A stretch of DNA of 64,000 nt from Pandoraea captiosa. Its GTDB lineage: Bacteria > Pseudomonadota > Gammaproteobacteria > Burkholderiales > Burkholderiaceae. The DNA lies in NCBI RefSeq assembly GCF_902459775.1, contig NZ_CABPSQ010000001.1, forward strand, positions 1,054,001-1,118,000, written 5' to 3'. The position numbers were made by a program, and so were the translations under genes. The notes under the pieces were generated by a model. The model did no database searches. It was not told where the DNA came from and worked only from the letters and a program-made list of their open reading frames with translations. Positions 1 through 8,982 of this stretch are shown piece after piece; the stretch's first letter is position 1, and every line of letters begins with the position of its first letter.

Positions 1-885
1 CCACAGCGTGCAGAAGAACGCCAGCCACAGGAGCAGGGTGCCGGTGCGGTAGTGGGCGTTGAACAAGGTGGCGACCGGCCGCTCGTCCGACGTGGCGACC
101 ACCGTGTTTCGTTCCGCTGCCATCTCTGCTTTGAACTCGGCTTTGAACTCTGCTTCAAACGCGGCGGCGCCGCGCTCGCCCAGACGCACGAGCGTACGTT
201 GCATTTGCGTGGCGAAGGCAGGCTTTGCGGCCATGAAGCGCAGCGACTCCGGCAGCTTCCACGCCACGACAGGCAACAGGGCCAGCGGCACGAGACCGCC
301 GAACACGAACACGCCGTGCCAGCCGAAATGCGGGATCAGCCACGCCGCCACATAGCCGCCGCACGCGAGTCCCAGCGTGAAGCCGCAGAACATGAGAGTC
401 ACGAGCCACGCGCGGTTGTGCGCCGGGCTGTATTCCGACGACAGCGTAATGGCGTTGGGCATGGCGCCGCCAAGCCCGGCACCCGTCAGAAACCGAAGGA
501 AGACGAGCCAGCCGATCGACGGCGACCAGGCGCACGCAAGACTGCCAAGCCCGAACAGGAACATCGAGATCAGAATCACGCGCTTGCGGCCGATCCGGTC
601 GGCAAGCGGCCCGAAGAGAAAGCTGCCGATCGTCAGCCCAAAGAGCCCAGCGCCGAACACCGGCCCCAGTTCTGCGGCGCTGAGCGACCATTGGCGCTTG
701 AGCAAGGGGGCTACGTAACCCACGCTGGCCACGTCGAAGCCGTCGGCCGCAACGATCAGAAAGCACAGAAAAAGCGTGAGCCGCTGGAGGGCGGTCATGC
801 CCGCGCGAGGCTGGCGATGCTCCCCGGCGGCCTGCGTGTCCGGTTTGGCCGTTGTCGCCGATTGCGACGTTGAATTTGCGTACAT
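1..885 (-). CDS. MFS transporter, aromatic acid:H+ symporter type (partial, 3' end outside window)
   Basis: Inner-membrane secondary transporter of the major facilitator superfamily; the C-terminal part lies beyond position 1. The protein starts MYANSTSQSATTAKP at 885 with an AGGAGA ribosome site just upstream. After a polar 30-residue tail, TM1 carries the sequence DGFDVASVGY. The loop between TM2 and TM3 has LADRIGRKR, the MFS signature, as in PcaK/MhpT-like AAHS carriers. A long cytoplasmic loop rich in AEFKAEFKAE follows TM6. It lies 172 bp downstream of a flavin hydroxylase gene on the same strand, so an aromatic acid is the likely substrate (inference from context). Confidence 0.85.
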   Translation of the reverse strand, partial: MYANSTSQSATTAKPDTQAAGEHRQPRAGMTALQRLTLFLCFLIVAADGFDVASVGYVAPLLKRQWSLSAAELGPVFGAGLFGLTIGSFLFGPLADRIGRKRVILISMFLFGLGSLACAWSPSIGWLVFLRFLTGAGLGGAMPNAITLSSEYSPAHNRAWLVTLMFCGFTLGLACGGYVAAWLIPHFGWHGVFVFGGLVPLALLPVVAWKLPESLRFMAAKPAFATQMQRTLVRLGERGAAAFEAEFKAEFKAEMAAERNTVVATSDERPVATLFNAHYRTGTLLLWLAFFCTLW

Positions 886-1057
886 CGTTGTCTCCTGGTG
901 GTTGCCGGTGACGGTCTCACCGGTCTGCGACTGCCGGCGTCTGTTGTCGTCGTGCGTGGCCGGCATGGCGCAGAGGAAAAGCTCGGAACGGGGTGGGCGC
1001 GATAGCGTTGTGGCGTTGTAGCGTTATGACGTCATGACGATCGCCTGAGCTGACGTC

Positions 1058-2788
1058 TCACGACGTCAAAAGCGTGTCCGGCGTGTCCACGACGGCCGAT
1101 GGCGCCGGCGTTGCGGCGGGTGGCGCGTTCGCATCGAGGGCAAGGCTTCGGCGCATGGCGGCGTGGAACCTGTCGTCGAGCGCGTCGCCTCGCCACGCCA
1201 CATGAAGGTCGGGACGAATCAGGACGTAGCGGCGCTCGTAGAGCGGCTTGAGTGCGGGCAGGTCGGCTTGTCTCGGTGAGACGATGGCGAGGTCGCCGAG
1301 CACGTTTCGCGCCGTCTGAAGCGTCGAGGCGTCCGGCGCCGGGGCGTCCAGACACAGCAGCGTGAACTGTGGACCCATGGCGTCGTACAACGATGTGCCG
1401 TCGGCGAGCCATGCGTGCGGCGCACGATGTCCGGCACGGGCGCTCGGCACATAGAGATTCGCATTGTCGGCGGGCGGACTGCCGGGCTCGGTGTCGATCA
1501 GTGGCGACCCTTCGTAGCGCGTGCCGAGGTGCACGCCCGGAATCACGAATTCGTGGTGTGCGTGAAAGGCGAGGTAGTCACCGACGGCGCGCCGTGCGGC
1601 GTCGCCTGCCGGACCGGGTTCGTACGCTTCGGGGGGCAGGCAGACATAGCCGATGCTGTTGGCGAAGTCTCGTGCGAAGGCCGTGTTGCGCTCACCCGCC
1701 GGACGGCGTTCCGCATCGTAGCTTTGCGCGAGTGCCGCCCCGGCGCGACCGCGCACCAGCGCCACGAGCTTCCACGAGAGATTGGCCGCGTCGTCGATGC
1801 CAGTGTTGTAACCCAGCCCGCCCGTGGGTGTGAACAGGTGAGCGGCGTCGCCGCATAGAAATACCCGGGCGTCGACGAAACGTTCGGCCACCAGCGCATG
1901 GCCTGCCGTCCATGCCGACGAGCTTTTGACTTCAAACGGGATGTCGGCACCGAGCGCCTGCGCGATGCGCGAGCGCACGACGTCTTCCGATGGCGCTTCG
2001 TCGCCCTGAAGTTGCACGTTCATGATGAAGTGCCCGCGTCCGTCCACCGACACGATCAATGCGCGCTGAGTCGGGCCGAAGGTCCAGTATTGCCACGCTG
2101 CGGCTTTGCCGCTCGCTTCGACAAGGCGGGGGGCGTAAAAGTACACGGCCTCCATCTGGCCGCCCATGAACGTCCGCTTTTCGTTCGCCACGCCGCCGTA
2201 GCGCAGGCCGAGCGCACGGCGCACGAAGCTGCGCGGCCCATCGCATCCCACGGCATAGCGGGCGCGCACGCGGCGCACTTGCGCCGGGCGATCGGCCGTG
2301 GCGGCGAGCGTGACAACCGCCGTCACGCTCTGGGCATCCTGCGCAATGTCGGTGACGGTCGCGTCGAAGTGCACGGTGCAGGTCGCCTGTCGGCGTGCGG
2401 CGTCGAGCAGCACCGGTTCGATGTAGAGCTGCGAGCACCGATGCGGCGGCTCGGGCGTCGGCCAGGTGAACCCATGTGCCTTGGCGTAAGCGACGGCGTC
2501 GCGCGACGCCGGGAGCGACAGGCGAGCCAGTTCATAGCCGGAGATCGTGGTGAAGTAAGCCACGTCCTGCGGCTGGTCCTGCGGCAGACCGAGCGTGCGG
2601 ATGTGTGCCGCAACGCCGATACGGCGGAAGTGCTCCATCGTGCGCGCGCTGTTGGCGTTGGCGGCCGGATGCTGACTTGTCCCCGATTTCGCGTCGAACA
2701 CCTGAACGCTAAGTCCCTGCTGCGCCAGCGATGCCGCCAGGAACAATCCCACCGGGCCGGCGCCCACGATCAAAACGTCACAATCCAT
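1058..2788 (-). CDS. FAD-dependent aromatic hydroxylase (MhpA / phenol hydroxylase type)
   Basis: Class A flavoprotein monooxygenase of 576 residues, expected to hydroxylate a phenolic ring using NAD(P)H and O2 in the cytoplasm. Visible motifs are the N-terminal dinucleotide fold VGAGPVG (residues 8-14), the CDG motif (182-184) and the FAD ribityl motif GDAAHLFTP (313-321). The last 150 residues look like the C-terminal thioredoxin-like domain of MhpA and phenol hydroxylases. Length fits that family. It is probably co-transcribed with the downstream transporter and is divergent from a LysR gene. The exact substrate cannot be read from sequence. Confidence 0.85.
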   Translation of the reverse strand: MDCDVLIVGAGPVGLFLAASLAQQGLSVQVFDAKSGTSQHPAANANSARTMEHFRRIGVAAHIRTLGLPQDQPQDVAYFTTISGYELARLSLPASRDAVAYAKAHGFTWPTPEPPHRCSQLYIEPVLLDAARRQATCTVHFDATVTDIAQDAQSVTAVVTLAATADRPAQVRRVRARYAVGCDGPRSFVRRALGLRYGGVANEKRTFMGGQMEAVYFYAPRLVEASGKAAAWQYWTFGPTQRALIVSVDGRGHFIMNVQLQGDEAPSEDVVRSRIAQALGADIPFEVKSSSAWTAGHALVAERFVDARVFLCGDAAHLFTPTGGLGYNTGIDDAANLSWKLVALVRGRAGAALAQSYDAERRPAGERNTAFARDFANSIGYVCLPPEAYEPGPAGDAARRAVGDYLAFHAHHEFVIPGVHLGTRYEGSPLIDTEPGSPPADNANLYVPSARAGHRAPHAWLADGTSLYDAMGPQFTLLCLDAPAPDASTLQTARNVLGDLAIVSPRQADLPALKPLYERRYVLIRPDLHVAWRGDALDDRFHAAMRRSLALDANAPPAATPAPSAVVDTPDTLLTS

Positions 2789-2981
2789 TTCCGTCGTCTC
2801 CTGATGCCTTTCTTCGCCACGCCTGTCGCGGCGTGTTGGCGTAAAGGTACGGCGGGCCTCTGTATAAATCTATGCAATGGAAATCATATTGAATATGAAT
2901 TGAATGCATAATCTCGGGCAGCATAGGTGCGAAGGAATGGCCTGAGACGCAACCGAGCGCAGCCACCACGAGGAGACATGC
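2789..2981. promoter_or_regulatory. Divergent promoter region, hydroxylase / LysR
   Basis: This 193-bp intergenic space is clearly AT-richer than its flanks. It contains a perfect 7-1-7 dyad, TCATATT-G-AATATGA, at 2884-2898. Such dyads are typical LysR-type binding sites in divergent intergenic regions, so it is the candidate operator for the adjacent LysR protein. A CATAAT -10-like hexamer lies at 2907-2912 toward the LysR gene. Function is inferred. Confidence 0.5.
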
Positions 2982-3881
2982 ATGGAATATCCCGATCTGA
3001 ATTTTCTTTACGTCGTGGATGCGTTGATGACGGAGCGCAGCGTATCGCGCGCGGCGCAACGGCTCGGGCTGACGCAACCGGCGGTCAGCCATGCGCTGGG
3101 ACGGTTACGCATTCGCTTCGGCGACGATCTGTTCGTGCGCGCCGGGGCGGTCATGGCGCCGACGCCCACGGGCGAGCGAGTGGCGGAAGGCGTCGCGCGT
3201 GCGTTGCTGTTGATTCGGCAAGACGTACTGGGCGCGCAGGCATTCGAGCCGACGCAGACACGTCGCACGTTCTCCGTCTGCCTGAGCGACATGGGCATGA
3301 TCGTGCTGCTGCCGCGATTACTGGCGGCGCTTGCCGAGCAGGCGCCCATGGCAACACTGCGACCGATTCAGGTACCGGCGAGCGAGTTGGGCACGACATT
3401 GCAGGACGGCGAGGCCGATCTGGCGATCGGGTATCTCGACCGGATGGGCGAGCATTTGCACCAGCAGAGACTGTTCACCCGTTCGCTGGTGGGGATTCGT
3501 CGCAGGATGCCGCGCAGGCAGGCAGGTGGGGCGCCGATGGACGCCGAGACGTTCATGAAGACGCGACACGTCGTCGCCGCAACGCTGGCGATGACGAACG
3601 AGTTGCTTGCGGGGGAATTGCGCAAGCGTGGCACGCGCCTGAACGTGGGGGTGGAAGTGCCGTACTTGCTCGCCGTGCCCGGGCTCGTGGCGAATTCCGA
3701 CTTCGTGGCGGTCATTCCGAACGAGCTGGCCGACCTCTTCGGCAAGTTGGCCAACGTCGACGTGTTCGCATTGCCGATCTCACTGCCGGATCTGACGGTG
3801 CGGCAATTCTGGCATCCGCGATTTCACAACGATCCGGGGCATCGCTGGTTTCGCAAGCTGGTGGCGGAGGCGCTGAGGTGA
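2982..3881 (+). CDS. LysR-family transcriptional regulator
   Basis: A 299-residue LysR-type regulator. The winged helix-turn-helix is at residues about 6-65 (SVSRAAQRLGLTQPAVSHAL), followed by a periplasmic-binding-protein-like effector domain. The start ATG has GAGGAG 7 bases upstream. It is divergent from the aromatic hydroxylase and transporter genes, which it most likely controls, with the hydroxylase substrate or a related aromatic as inducer (inference). Length and layout are standard. Confidence 0.88.
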   Translation: MEYPDLNFLYVVDALMTERSVSRAAQRLGLTQPAVSHALGRLRIRFGDDLFVRAGAVMAPTPTGERVAEGVARALLLIRQDVLGAQAFEPTQTRRTFSVCLSDMGMIVLLPRLLAALAEQAPMATLRPIQVPASELGTTLQDGEADLAIGYLDRMGEHLHQQRLFTRSLVGIRRRMPRRQAGGAPMDAETFMKTRHVVAATLAMTNELLAGELRKRGTRLNVGVEVPYLLAVPGLVANSDFVAVIPNELADLFGKLANVDVFALPISLPDLTVRQFWHPRFHNDPGHRWFRKLVAEALR

Positions 3882-3903
3882 AGAAGCAGGCGTCACGCGC
3901 GCC

Positions 3904-5193
3904 TCAAACAAGCACGCAATGTCCCGTAAAACGGGTGCCGCTCCACGTAATGTCCAGCGGTCGCGCCGGTTCTTTGCAGATCAGCGTTTGCAATGTGCCG
4001 AAGCGGTCTGAGCCCAACGAATGTTGCTCACCCGGAGACAGGCCATAGAAGCCGGAGTAGTTCGTTTCGCATCGCGCCGTGTCTCCCGGCCCTTTGTCCC
4101 CGGTGACGCACCAGGCGACGATGACCGCGTACCCACAAGTGTTCTTGATACCGGTTTCAACGTCGTACCAGCCTCCATGGCCCTTGGCTCCACGGGGGAT
4201 CCGAACTTGCTCGATGCAACCGGTGACCGGCGCAATCGTCTTGCGTCCTGCGCTGGCTGTATTGCCGCCTGCGCTGGCGTTGTAGTTCGCCGACGGGGTT
4301 GCCGACACGGGCAAGGCTGACGGTGAAGGGGAAGACGAGGCTCCCGAAGTCGCCTGCAATGCCGTGGCGACGGCCTGGAATTGAGCGGCGTTGCGTCCGC
4401 CTCCGCTGGCAACGCCTTGCGCCGCGGCGCCCAACAACCCTGCGACGAACGAGAGCACGCCGGGGCCGTCGTCGGACGAATCCGTGGCGCTTGTCCGCAC
4501 GCCGCCGGAATAGGTGGCGATGAGTGTCCCGTCGGCGCGGGTATCGGTGCCGTCAAATATCTTGCCCTTGACGAACTGACCGGCGCGCACCGAGCCGTCG
4601 CCTGCAAACGTGATGATGCCGGGGCCATCGAACGTATTCTCAGCCCACTGGCCACGGTACGTGTTGCCGTTAGGTTCGAGTTGATAACCCTGACCGCTCA
4701 GGTTGCCGTCGACCATGTCGCCTTCGTATCGCCTTCCGTCAGGCCAGACGTAGACCCCCTTGCCCGTGCGCTTTCCCGCAATGAAATCCCCTTCGTACGT
4801 AGCGCCGCTAACCCAGAAGAATTTACCCTTGCCCGTACGCTCGTCGTTGACGAACGGGCCTTCGTAGCGATTGCCGCTGGCCCATGTGTATGTCCCGACG
4901 CCCGAGCGTTTGCCGTGGCTCAGTTCCCCGTTCAAACGCTGGTCGAAAACGCCATTCTTGAACCACTCTTCGACGCCCGGCCCATCGGCATAACCGTTCT
5001 TGCAAGCGCCGGTCCACGTTGCGGTCCACGTAATAGCGGGGTTGTCCGGGTCGTTCGACCAGACCTTGCAATTCTGGTTGGTGACCGTCACCCAGCCTTC
5101 GGCGTGCGCCTGATTGCCGCCCAGCAGGCCGAGCGCGCTGGCAATACCGAGCCAGACAAGCGTGCTGCGTCTGAAATGTCGCCCGTGATTCAT
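3904..5193 (-). CDS. Exported MORN-repeat protein with C-terminal Cys-containing domain
   Basis: A 429-residue protein with a Sec signal peptide (residues 1-31, ending QAHA). I placed the start at MNHGRHFRR because GGGAGAAG lies just upstream; a longer frame to 5436 would add an Arg-rich stretch and bury the signal. Residues about 58-205 hold five or six MORN repeats of the form YEGxFxxGKRxGKGxYxWxxG. A Ser/Ala/Asn-rich linker follows. The last 110 residues form a compact domain with about six cysteines, probably disulfide-bonded outside the cytoplasm. No enzymatic motif is seen. It ends 22 bp from the convergent LysR gene. Confidence 0.75.
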   Translation of the reverse strand: MNHGRHFRRSTLVWLGIASALGLLGGNQAHAEGWVTVTNQNCKVWSNDPDNPAITWTATWTGACKNGYADGPGVEEWFKNGVFDQRLNGELSHGKRSGVGTYTWASGNRYEGPFVNDERTGKGKFFWVSGATYEGDFIAGKRTGKGVYVWPDGRRYEGDMVDGNLSGQGYQLEPNGNTYRGQWAENTFDGPGIITFAGDGSVRAGQFVKGKIFDGTDTRADGTLIATYSGGVRTSATDSSDDGPGVLSFVAGLLGAAAQGVASGGGRNAAQFQAVATALQATSGASSSPSPSALPVSATPSANYNASAGGNTASAGRKTIAPVTGCIEQVRIPRGAKGHGGWYDVETGIKNTCGYAVIVAWCVTGDKGPGDTARCETNYSGFYGLSPGEQHSLGSDRFGTLQTLICKEPARPLDITWSGTRFTGHCVLV

Positions 5194-5323
5194 GATCTTC
5201 TCCCTGGCCTTCTGTTTGGCTTTTGTTCGACGGTTTGTTCGGGAGGATACAGAAGGCAGGGGACGGCGGATATCCTTCACTTGAGGGAGAAGTGCGCTGC
5301 AACGGCGGAGGCTGCCCGGTCGG

Positions 5324-6286
5324 TCAGCGATCGGCCGGTTCCACCATGCTGAAGATACGACGCGTCGGGCCGTCGGAAGACGCCGCCAGTTCCCGCGCCA
5401 CCCGCCAGAACGTTTCCAGAAACGCGAGCGCCGCACCTTGCAACGGTTCGTATCTGCGGGTAATCAGGCACGTGGTGCTTTCGTCGCTGATCGCATCGAA
5501 ATCGAGGGCGACGAAGCGATCCCGCATATCCGGGGTCTCGATCAACGGCCAGGGGACCGCCGTGAGCATGTCGGTCGAGCGCACGATCGCCAGTGCCGCG
5601 TTGACGGACCTGGCGAAATGGCAGCGTTGCACCCCCTCATCACGCTGGTCTTGCAGCAACGCCCCGATGGCCTGTGCGGTTCGCTCCATGGAGCGGCTCA
5701 GCAGCCAGTCGTAACCTCTTAAGTCCGCGATCGTGCGTGCAGCCGCCGCCGGGTGCCCCGGGCGGCAAACCACCGCGAACGAATAGGAATAAATCGGCCG
5801 GATCTCCAGCGCGCGCTCCTGTCCCACGTCGGGACTCGGACCAAAGGCGAAATCCAGTTGCCCGTTACGCACGAACGGGTACTCGCCGCCCAGGTGCTCG
5901 GCGATGTCGAGCTGAACGTCCGGACGCTCGGCCCGGAACGCCCTCACGACCGCGGGAATCACGCCATGCATCAACCATGGGGTGACAGCCATGCGAATCG
6001 TGCCACCGCGTTTGGCAGCCGCTTGCGCCACGTCTTCACTCGCCCGGCTCAACTGTCCGAGGATCAGCCTTGCGTGAGAGAGCAGGGAGGTGCCGGCAGG
6101 CGTGAGCGCGACGCCATCCGCACGCCTGGCCATCAGCACCACATCCATCGATTGCTCCAGTTCCCGCAACGCCTTGCTGACAGCCGTTGGCGAGCGGCCG
6201 AGCCGCCCGGCGGCGGCGCGCACGCTGCCATGGTCGGCAACGGCAACGAGACATTCGAGTTGATGGAGCTTCAGATCGGACGACAT
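5324..6286 (-). CDS. LysR-family transcriptional regulator
   Basis: A 320-residue LysR regulator with an N-terminal HTH (residues 5-64, SVRAAAGRLGRSPTAVSKAL) and a substrate-binding domain. It is divergent from the porin, M20 hydrolase and MHS transporter genes across a 322-bp spacer, which makes that operon its probable target. The HTH resembles the regulators of catabolic gene sets in Burkholderiales. The effector is unknown, perhaps an N-acylated amino acid given the neighbouring hydrolase. Confidence 0.87.
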   Translation of the reverse strand: MSSDLKLHQLECLVAVADHGSVRAAAGRLGRSPTAVSKALRELEQSMDVVLMARRADGVALTPAGTSLLSHARLILGQLSRASEDVAQAAAKRGGTIRMAVTPWLMHGVIPAVVRAFRAERPDVQLDIAEHLGGEYPFVRNGQLDFAFGPSPDVGQERALEIRPIYSYSFAVVCRPGHPAAAARTIADLRGYDWLLSRSMERTAQAIGALLQDQRDEGVQRCHFARSVNAALAIVRSTDMLTAVPWPLIETPDMRDRFVALDFDAISDESTTCLITRRYEPLQGAALAFLETFWRVARELAASSDGPTRRIFSMVEPADR

Positions 6287-6608
6287 GGGTCAGGGCGAGG
6301 GAAGGAGCGACGGGGCGAAGGGACGAAGGCGCACTGAAGGCCGATCAGACTTCCTGAGGCGTATCGGCGCATCGGGCGCATCGGGCGCGCCGGGTGGCTC
6401 GGGTGCATCGGACGGGCCACAGATCATGACATTGAATCATCGACCGGGCCGTCGCCGGCGTCAACCTGTGGTTGACACCGAAATTTGGCGTTGCCTAGGC
6501 GCTGCAAATCGACGTGGCTACCATGCGTCGAAATTTCATGAGCCGTCCATCGGCATTCATCCAACAAGGCCGCCGCGACGGTCAAGAAGACATAAGCACA
6601 GGAGCCCA
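6287..6608. promoter_or_regulatory. Divergent regulatory region, LysR / porin operon
   Basis: This 322-bp gene-free spacer holds a degenerate 9-bp tandem repeat based on GCATCGGGC (about 6365-6413) near the LysR side. A TTGACA -35-like hexamer lies at 6472-6477, facing the porin, with only a poor -10 match 17 bases on. The porin ribosome site AGGAG is at the end. No credible small gene is present. Confidence 0.45.
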
Positions 6609-7685
6609 ATGCGCCACACCTCGATCTGCACCGGCACGACAGCACTACGTTACCCGTTACGTCTGGCACTGACCGGCCTCGCCACTGGGACATGGTTGGC
6701 CATGGCAAGCCACGCCGCGAGGGCCGACGTGCAACTGTATGGCGCTGTCGACAACTATGTCAGCTATGACTCGGGTGGCAAGGGAAGCTCGACACAGGTC
6801 GGTAGCGGTGCGGGTTCGACCTCGCGCTTCGGCTTCACCGGCACCGAAGCGCTGGGCGACGGTCTCGAATCCGGGTTCCGCCTCGAATCGGGCATTAACG
6901 CCAACAATGGCACGCTCCAGTCGACCAACACCCTGTTCAATCGTGAAGCGAATGTATGGCTGAGCTCGCGCCGCTACGGGATGCTCAAGCTCGGTCGTCA
7001 GTTTCCGACGATCTTCCCGCTGTCGTCGCAGGTCGACCCCTATGCGCTGACCAAGCTGTCGCTGATGGCCAATCTCGCATACGCCACGTCCGATCTGGGC
7101 GGCAACGCGACAGGGATCGACTCGCGGGTGGCCAACGCCGTGAGCTACACCACGCCGGACCTGAACGGCTTTTCGGGGCAGGTCCTGTACGGCTTCAGCA
7201 CCGCCAGCGCCACCGGCGCGCCCGCGCACTTCACCGGCTATCTCGCGCAATACGAAGGCCAACGCCTGTACGCAGGCCTGTCGTACAACGTGGTACGAGA
7301 CGACTTGTCTCACGCCACGGACCACTACGGCGCAGGTTTGTCTTACAAGGTTGGCAGCGCGACGCTGTCGCTGGCTTACAACCGTATCGTGCCCACCGTC
7401 ACGACGGGTCGCATTGCCACCGCGTATCTGCTCGGCGCGACGGTTCCCGTCGGCCCGCACGTCTTCCGGTTGTCGGTCATGGAACGGCTGGTGGCCGGCG
7501 GTGGCAATCACGCGTTCGGCGCACTCGGCGGCTACGACTACCAGTTGTCCAAGCGCACGGCGCTCTATACCCGTCTGGCATGGGTCAATAACGGCGGAGC
7601 ATCGGCGCTCACGCTCGACAACGCGCAGACCAGCGCCGGGCGCGACGTGTTCGTGACGGCACTGGGTGTGACGCACCGCTTCTGA
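6609..7685 (+). CDS. Gram-negative trimeric porin (Porin_4 / Omp32-like)
   Basis: A 358-residue general porin of the outer membrane. The start is set by AGGAG 6 bases before the ATG, which gives a signal peptide ending SHAARA before the mature start DVQLYGAVDNY. This is the classic beginning of beta-proteobacterial porins. The glycine- and aromatic-rich alternating strands, SGSRFGFTGTEALGDG-like segment (here TSRFGFTGTEALGDG) and a terminal HRF (C-terminal Phe for BAM recognition) are visible. It is the first gene of an operon with an M20 hydrolase and an MHS carrier, so it probably supplies the outer-membrane entry step for their substrate. Confidence 0.9.
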   Translation: MRHTSICTGTTALRYPLRLALTGLATGTWLAMASHAARADVQLYGAVDNYVSYDSGGKGSSTQVGSGAGSTSRFGFTGTEALGDGLESGFRLESGINANNGTLQSTNTLFNREANVWLSSRRYGMLKLGRQFPTIFPLSSQVDPYALTKLSLMANLAYATSDLGGNATGIDSRVANAVSYTTPDLNGFSGQVLYGFSTASATGAPAHFTGYLAQYEGQRLYAGLSYNVVRDDLSHATDHYGAGLSYKVGSATLSLAYNRIVPTVTTGRIATAYLLGATVPVGPHVFRLSVMERLVAGGGNHAFGALGGYDYQLSKRTALYTRLAWVNNGGASALTLDNAQTSAGRDVFVTALGVTHRF

Positions 7686-7758
7686 TTTCACGTAGTTCAA
7701 GGTTCAAGGCGAGTGCAATGCGCGCCCGCCTTCCTGTCATTTTCGTATTGGAGACACG

Positions 7759-8982
7759 ATGCCCCACGACACCACTGTGTACGCCTTCCCGGCGGTGATC
7801 GAGGCCGACATCCCGGCCGACATTCTCGAACACGACGCCAGCATGCGCGCGCTGCGTCACCAGATCCACGCACATCCGGAACTCGCCTATGAGGAGTTTC
7901 AGACGAGCGATCTCGTGGCAGACAGACTCGCGCAATGGGGCTACACCGTTTCACGCGGCATTGGCGGCACCGGTCTGGTGGGCACCCTCAAGGTGGGCGA
8001 CAGCCCACGCACCGTCGGTCTGCGTGCAGACATGGATGCACTGCCGATCCAGGAGGCCACCGGCAAGCCCTACGCCAGCCAGCTCGCGGGCAAAATGCAC
8101 GCCTGCGGCCACGACGGCCACACCGCCACGTTGCTGGCGGCGGCCCGGCATCTCGCGAAAACGCGGAACTTCGACGGCACGCTCCACCTGATTTTCCAGC
8201 CCGCCGAGGAAGGACTGGCCGGCGCGAAAAAGATGATCGAAGATGGCCTGTTCGAACGTTTCCCCTGCGACGCGATATTCGCGTATCACAACATGCCCGG
8301 ATTCCCGACCGGCAAGATCGGCTTTCGCGCCGGTCCGGCCATGGCGTCGTCGGACACGGTGCTCATTCGCGTGCACGGTCGTGGCGGACACGGATCGATG
8401 CCGAACGATAGCGTGGATCCGGTGCTGGCGGCGTCGCACATTGTGTTGGCATTGCAATCGATCGTGTCGCGCAACGTCGACCCGCGCCGCATGGCGGTCG
8501 TGACGGTCGGCGCCATTCACGGCGGCGACGCGCCCAACGTGATCCCGGACAGCGTCGAGCTTCGCTTGTCGGTTCGCGCGCACACGCCGCAAGTGCGCGA
8601 GCAGTTGCGTGATCGCATCGTTGAGGTGGTCAACGCGCAGGCTGCCGTGTTCGGCGCGCATGCCGACATCGACTACCGATGGCGGTATCCGGCGCTGATC
8701 AACGACGTCGCCATGACCGAGTTCGCGCGCCAGGTCGCGTTGGACTGGCTCGGCCCGCAAGGCTTGATGGAGGACTTCGAGCCGTTGACCGGCAGCGAAG
8801 ACTTTTCGTTCATGCTCGAGCAGTGCGCGGGCAGCTATCTGATCATCGGCAACGGCGAAGGCGAGGGCGGCTGCATGGTGCACAACCCGCACTACGACTT
8901 CAACGATGCGCTGCTGCCGATCGGTGCAACGTACTGGACGCGTCTGGTCGAGCGCTTCCTGAGCCTGGAGCAAACCGCATGA
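7759..8982 (+). CDS. M20 family amidohydrolase (hippurate hydrolase / N-acyl-amino-acid hydrolase type)
   Basis: A 407-residue zinc-dependent M20D amidohydrolase of the HipO/AmhX group, which cleaves N-acyl amino acids or similar amides in the cytoplasm. Family landmarks are HPELAYEE (39-46), LRADMDALPI (88-97), the metal site HACGHDGH (114-121) and the catalytic glutamates in QPAEEG. The dimerisation lid domain sits in the middle of the chain. A GGAGA ribosome site precedes the ATG. The stop overlaps the start of the MHS transporter (ATGA), indicating translational coupling and a shared uptake-and-hydrolysis role. Confidence 0.88.
   Translation: MPHDTTVYAFPAVIEADIPADILEHDASMRALRHQIHAHPELAYEEFQTSDLVADRLAQWGYTVSRGIGGTGLVGTLKVGDSPRTVGLRADMDALPIQEATGKPYASQLAGKMHACGHDGHTATLLAAARHLAKTRNFDGTLHLIFQPAEEGLAGAKKMIEDGLFERFPCDAIFAYHNMPGFPTGKIGFRAGPAMASSDTVLIRVHGRGGHGSMPNDSVDPVLAASHIVLALQSIVSRNVDPRRMAVVTVGAIHGGDAPNVIPDSVELRLSVRAHTPQVREQLRDRIVEVVNAQAAVFGAHADIDYRWRYPALINDVAMTEFARQVALDWLGPQGLMEDFEPLTGSEDFSFMLEQCAGSYLIIGNGEGEGGCMVHNPHYDFNDALLPIGATYWTRLVERFLSLEQTA

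Noticed and set aside
1898-2911. Plus-strand 337-codon frame inside the flavin hydroxylase gene
   Set aside because: Antisense shadow; the minus strand has FAD motifs in order.
4381-5352. Plus-strand 323-codon frame opposite the MORN gene
   Set aside because: MORN repeats and a signal peptide on the minus strand explain the region.
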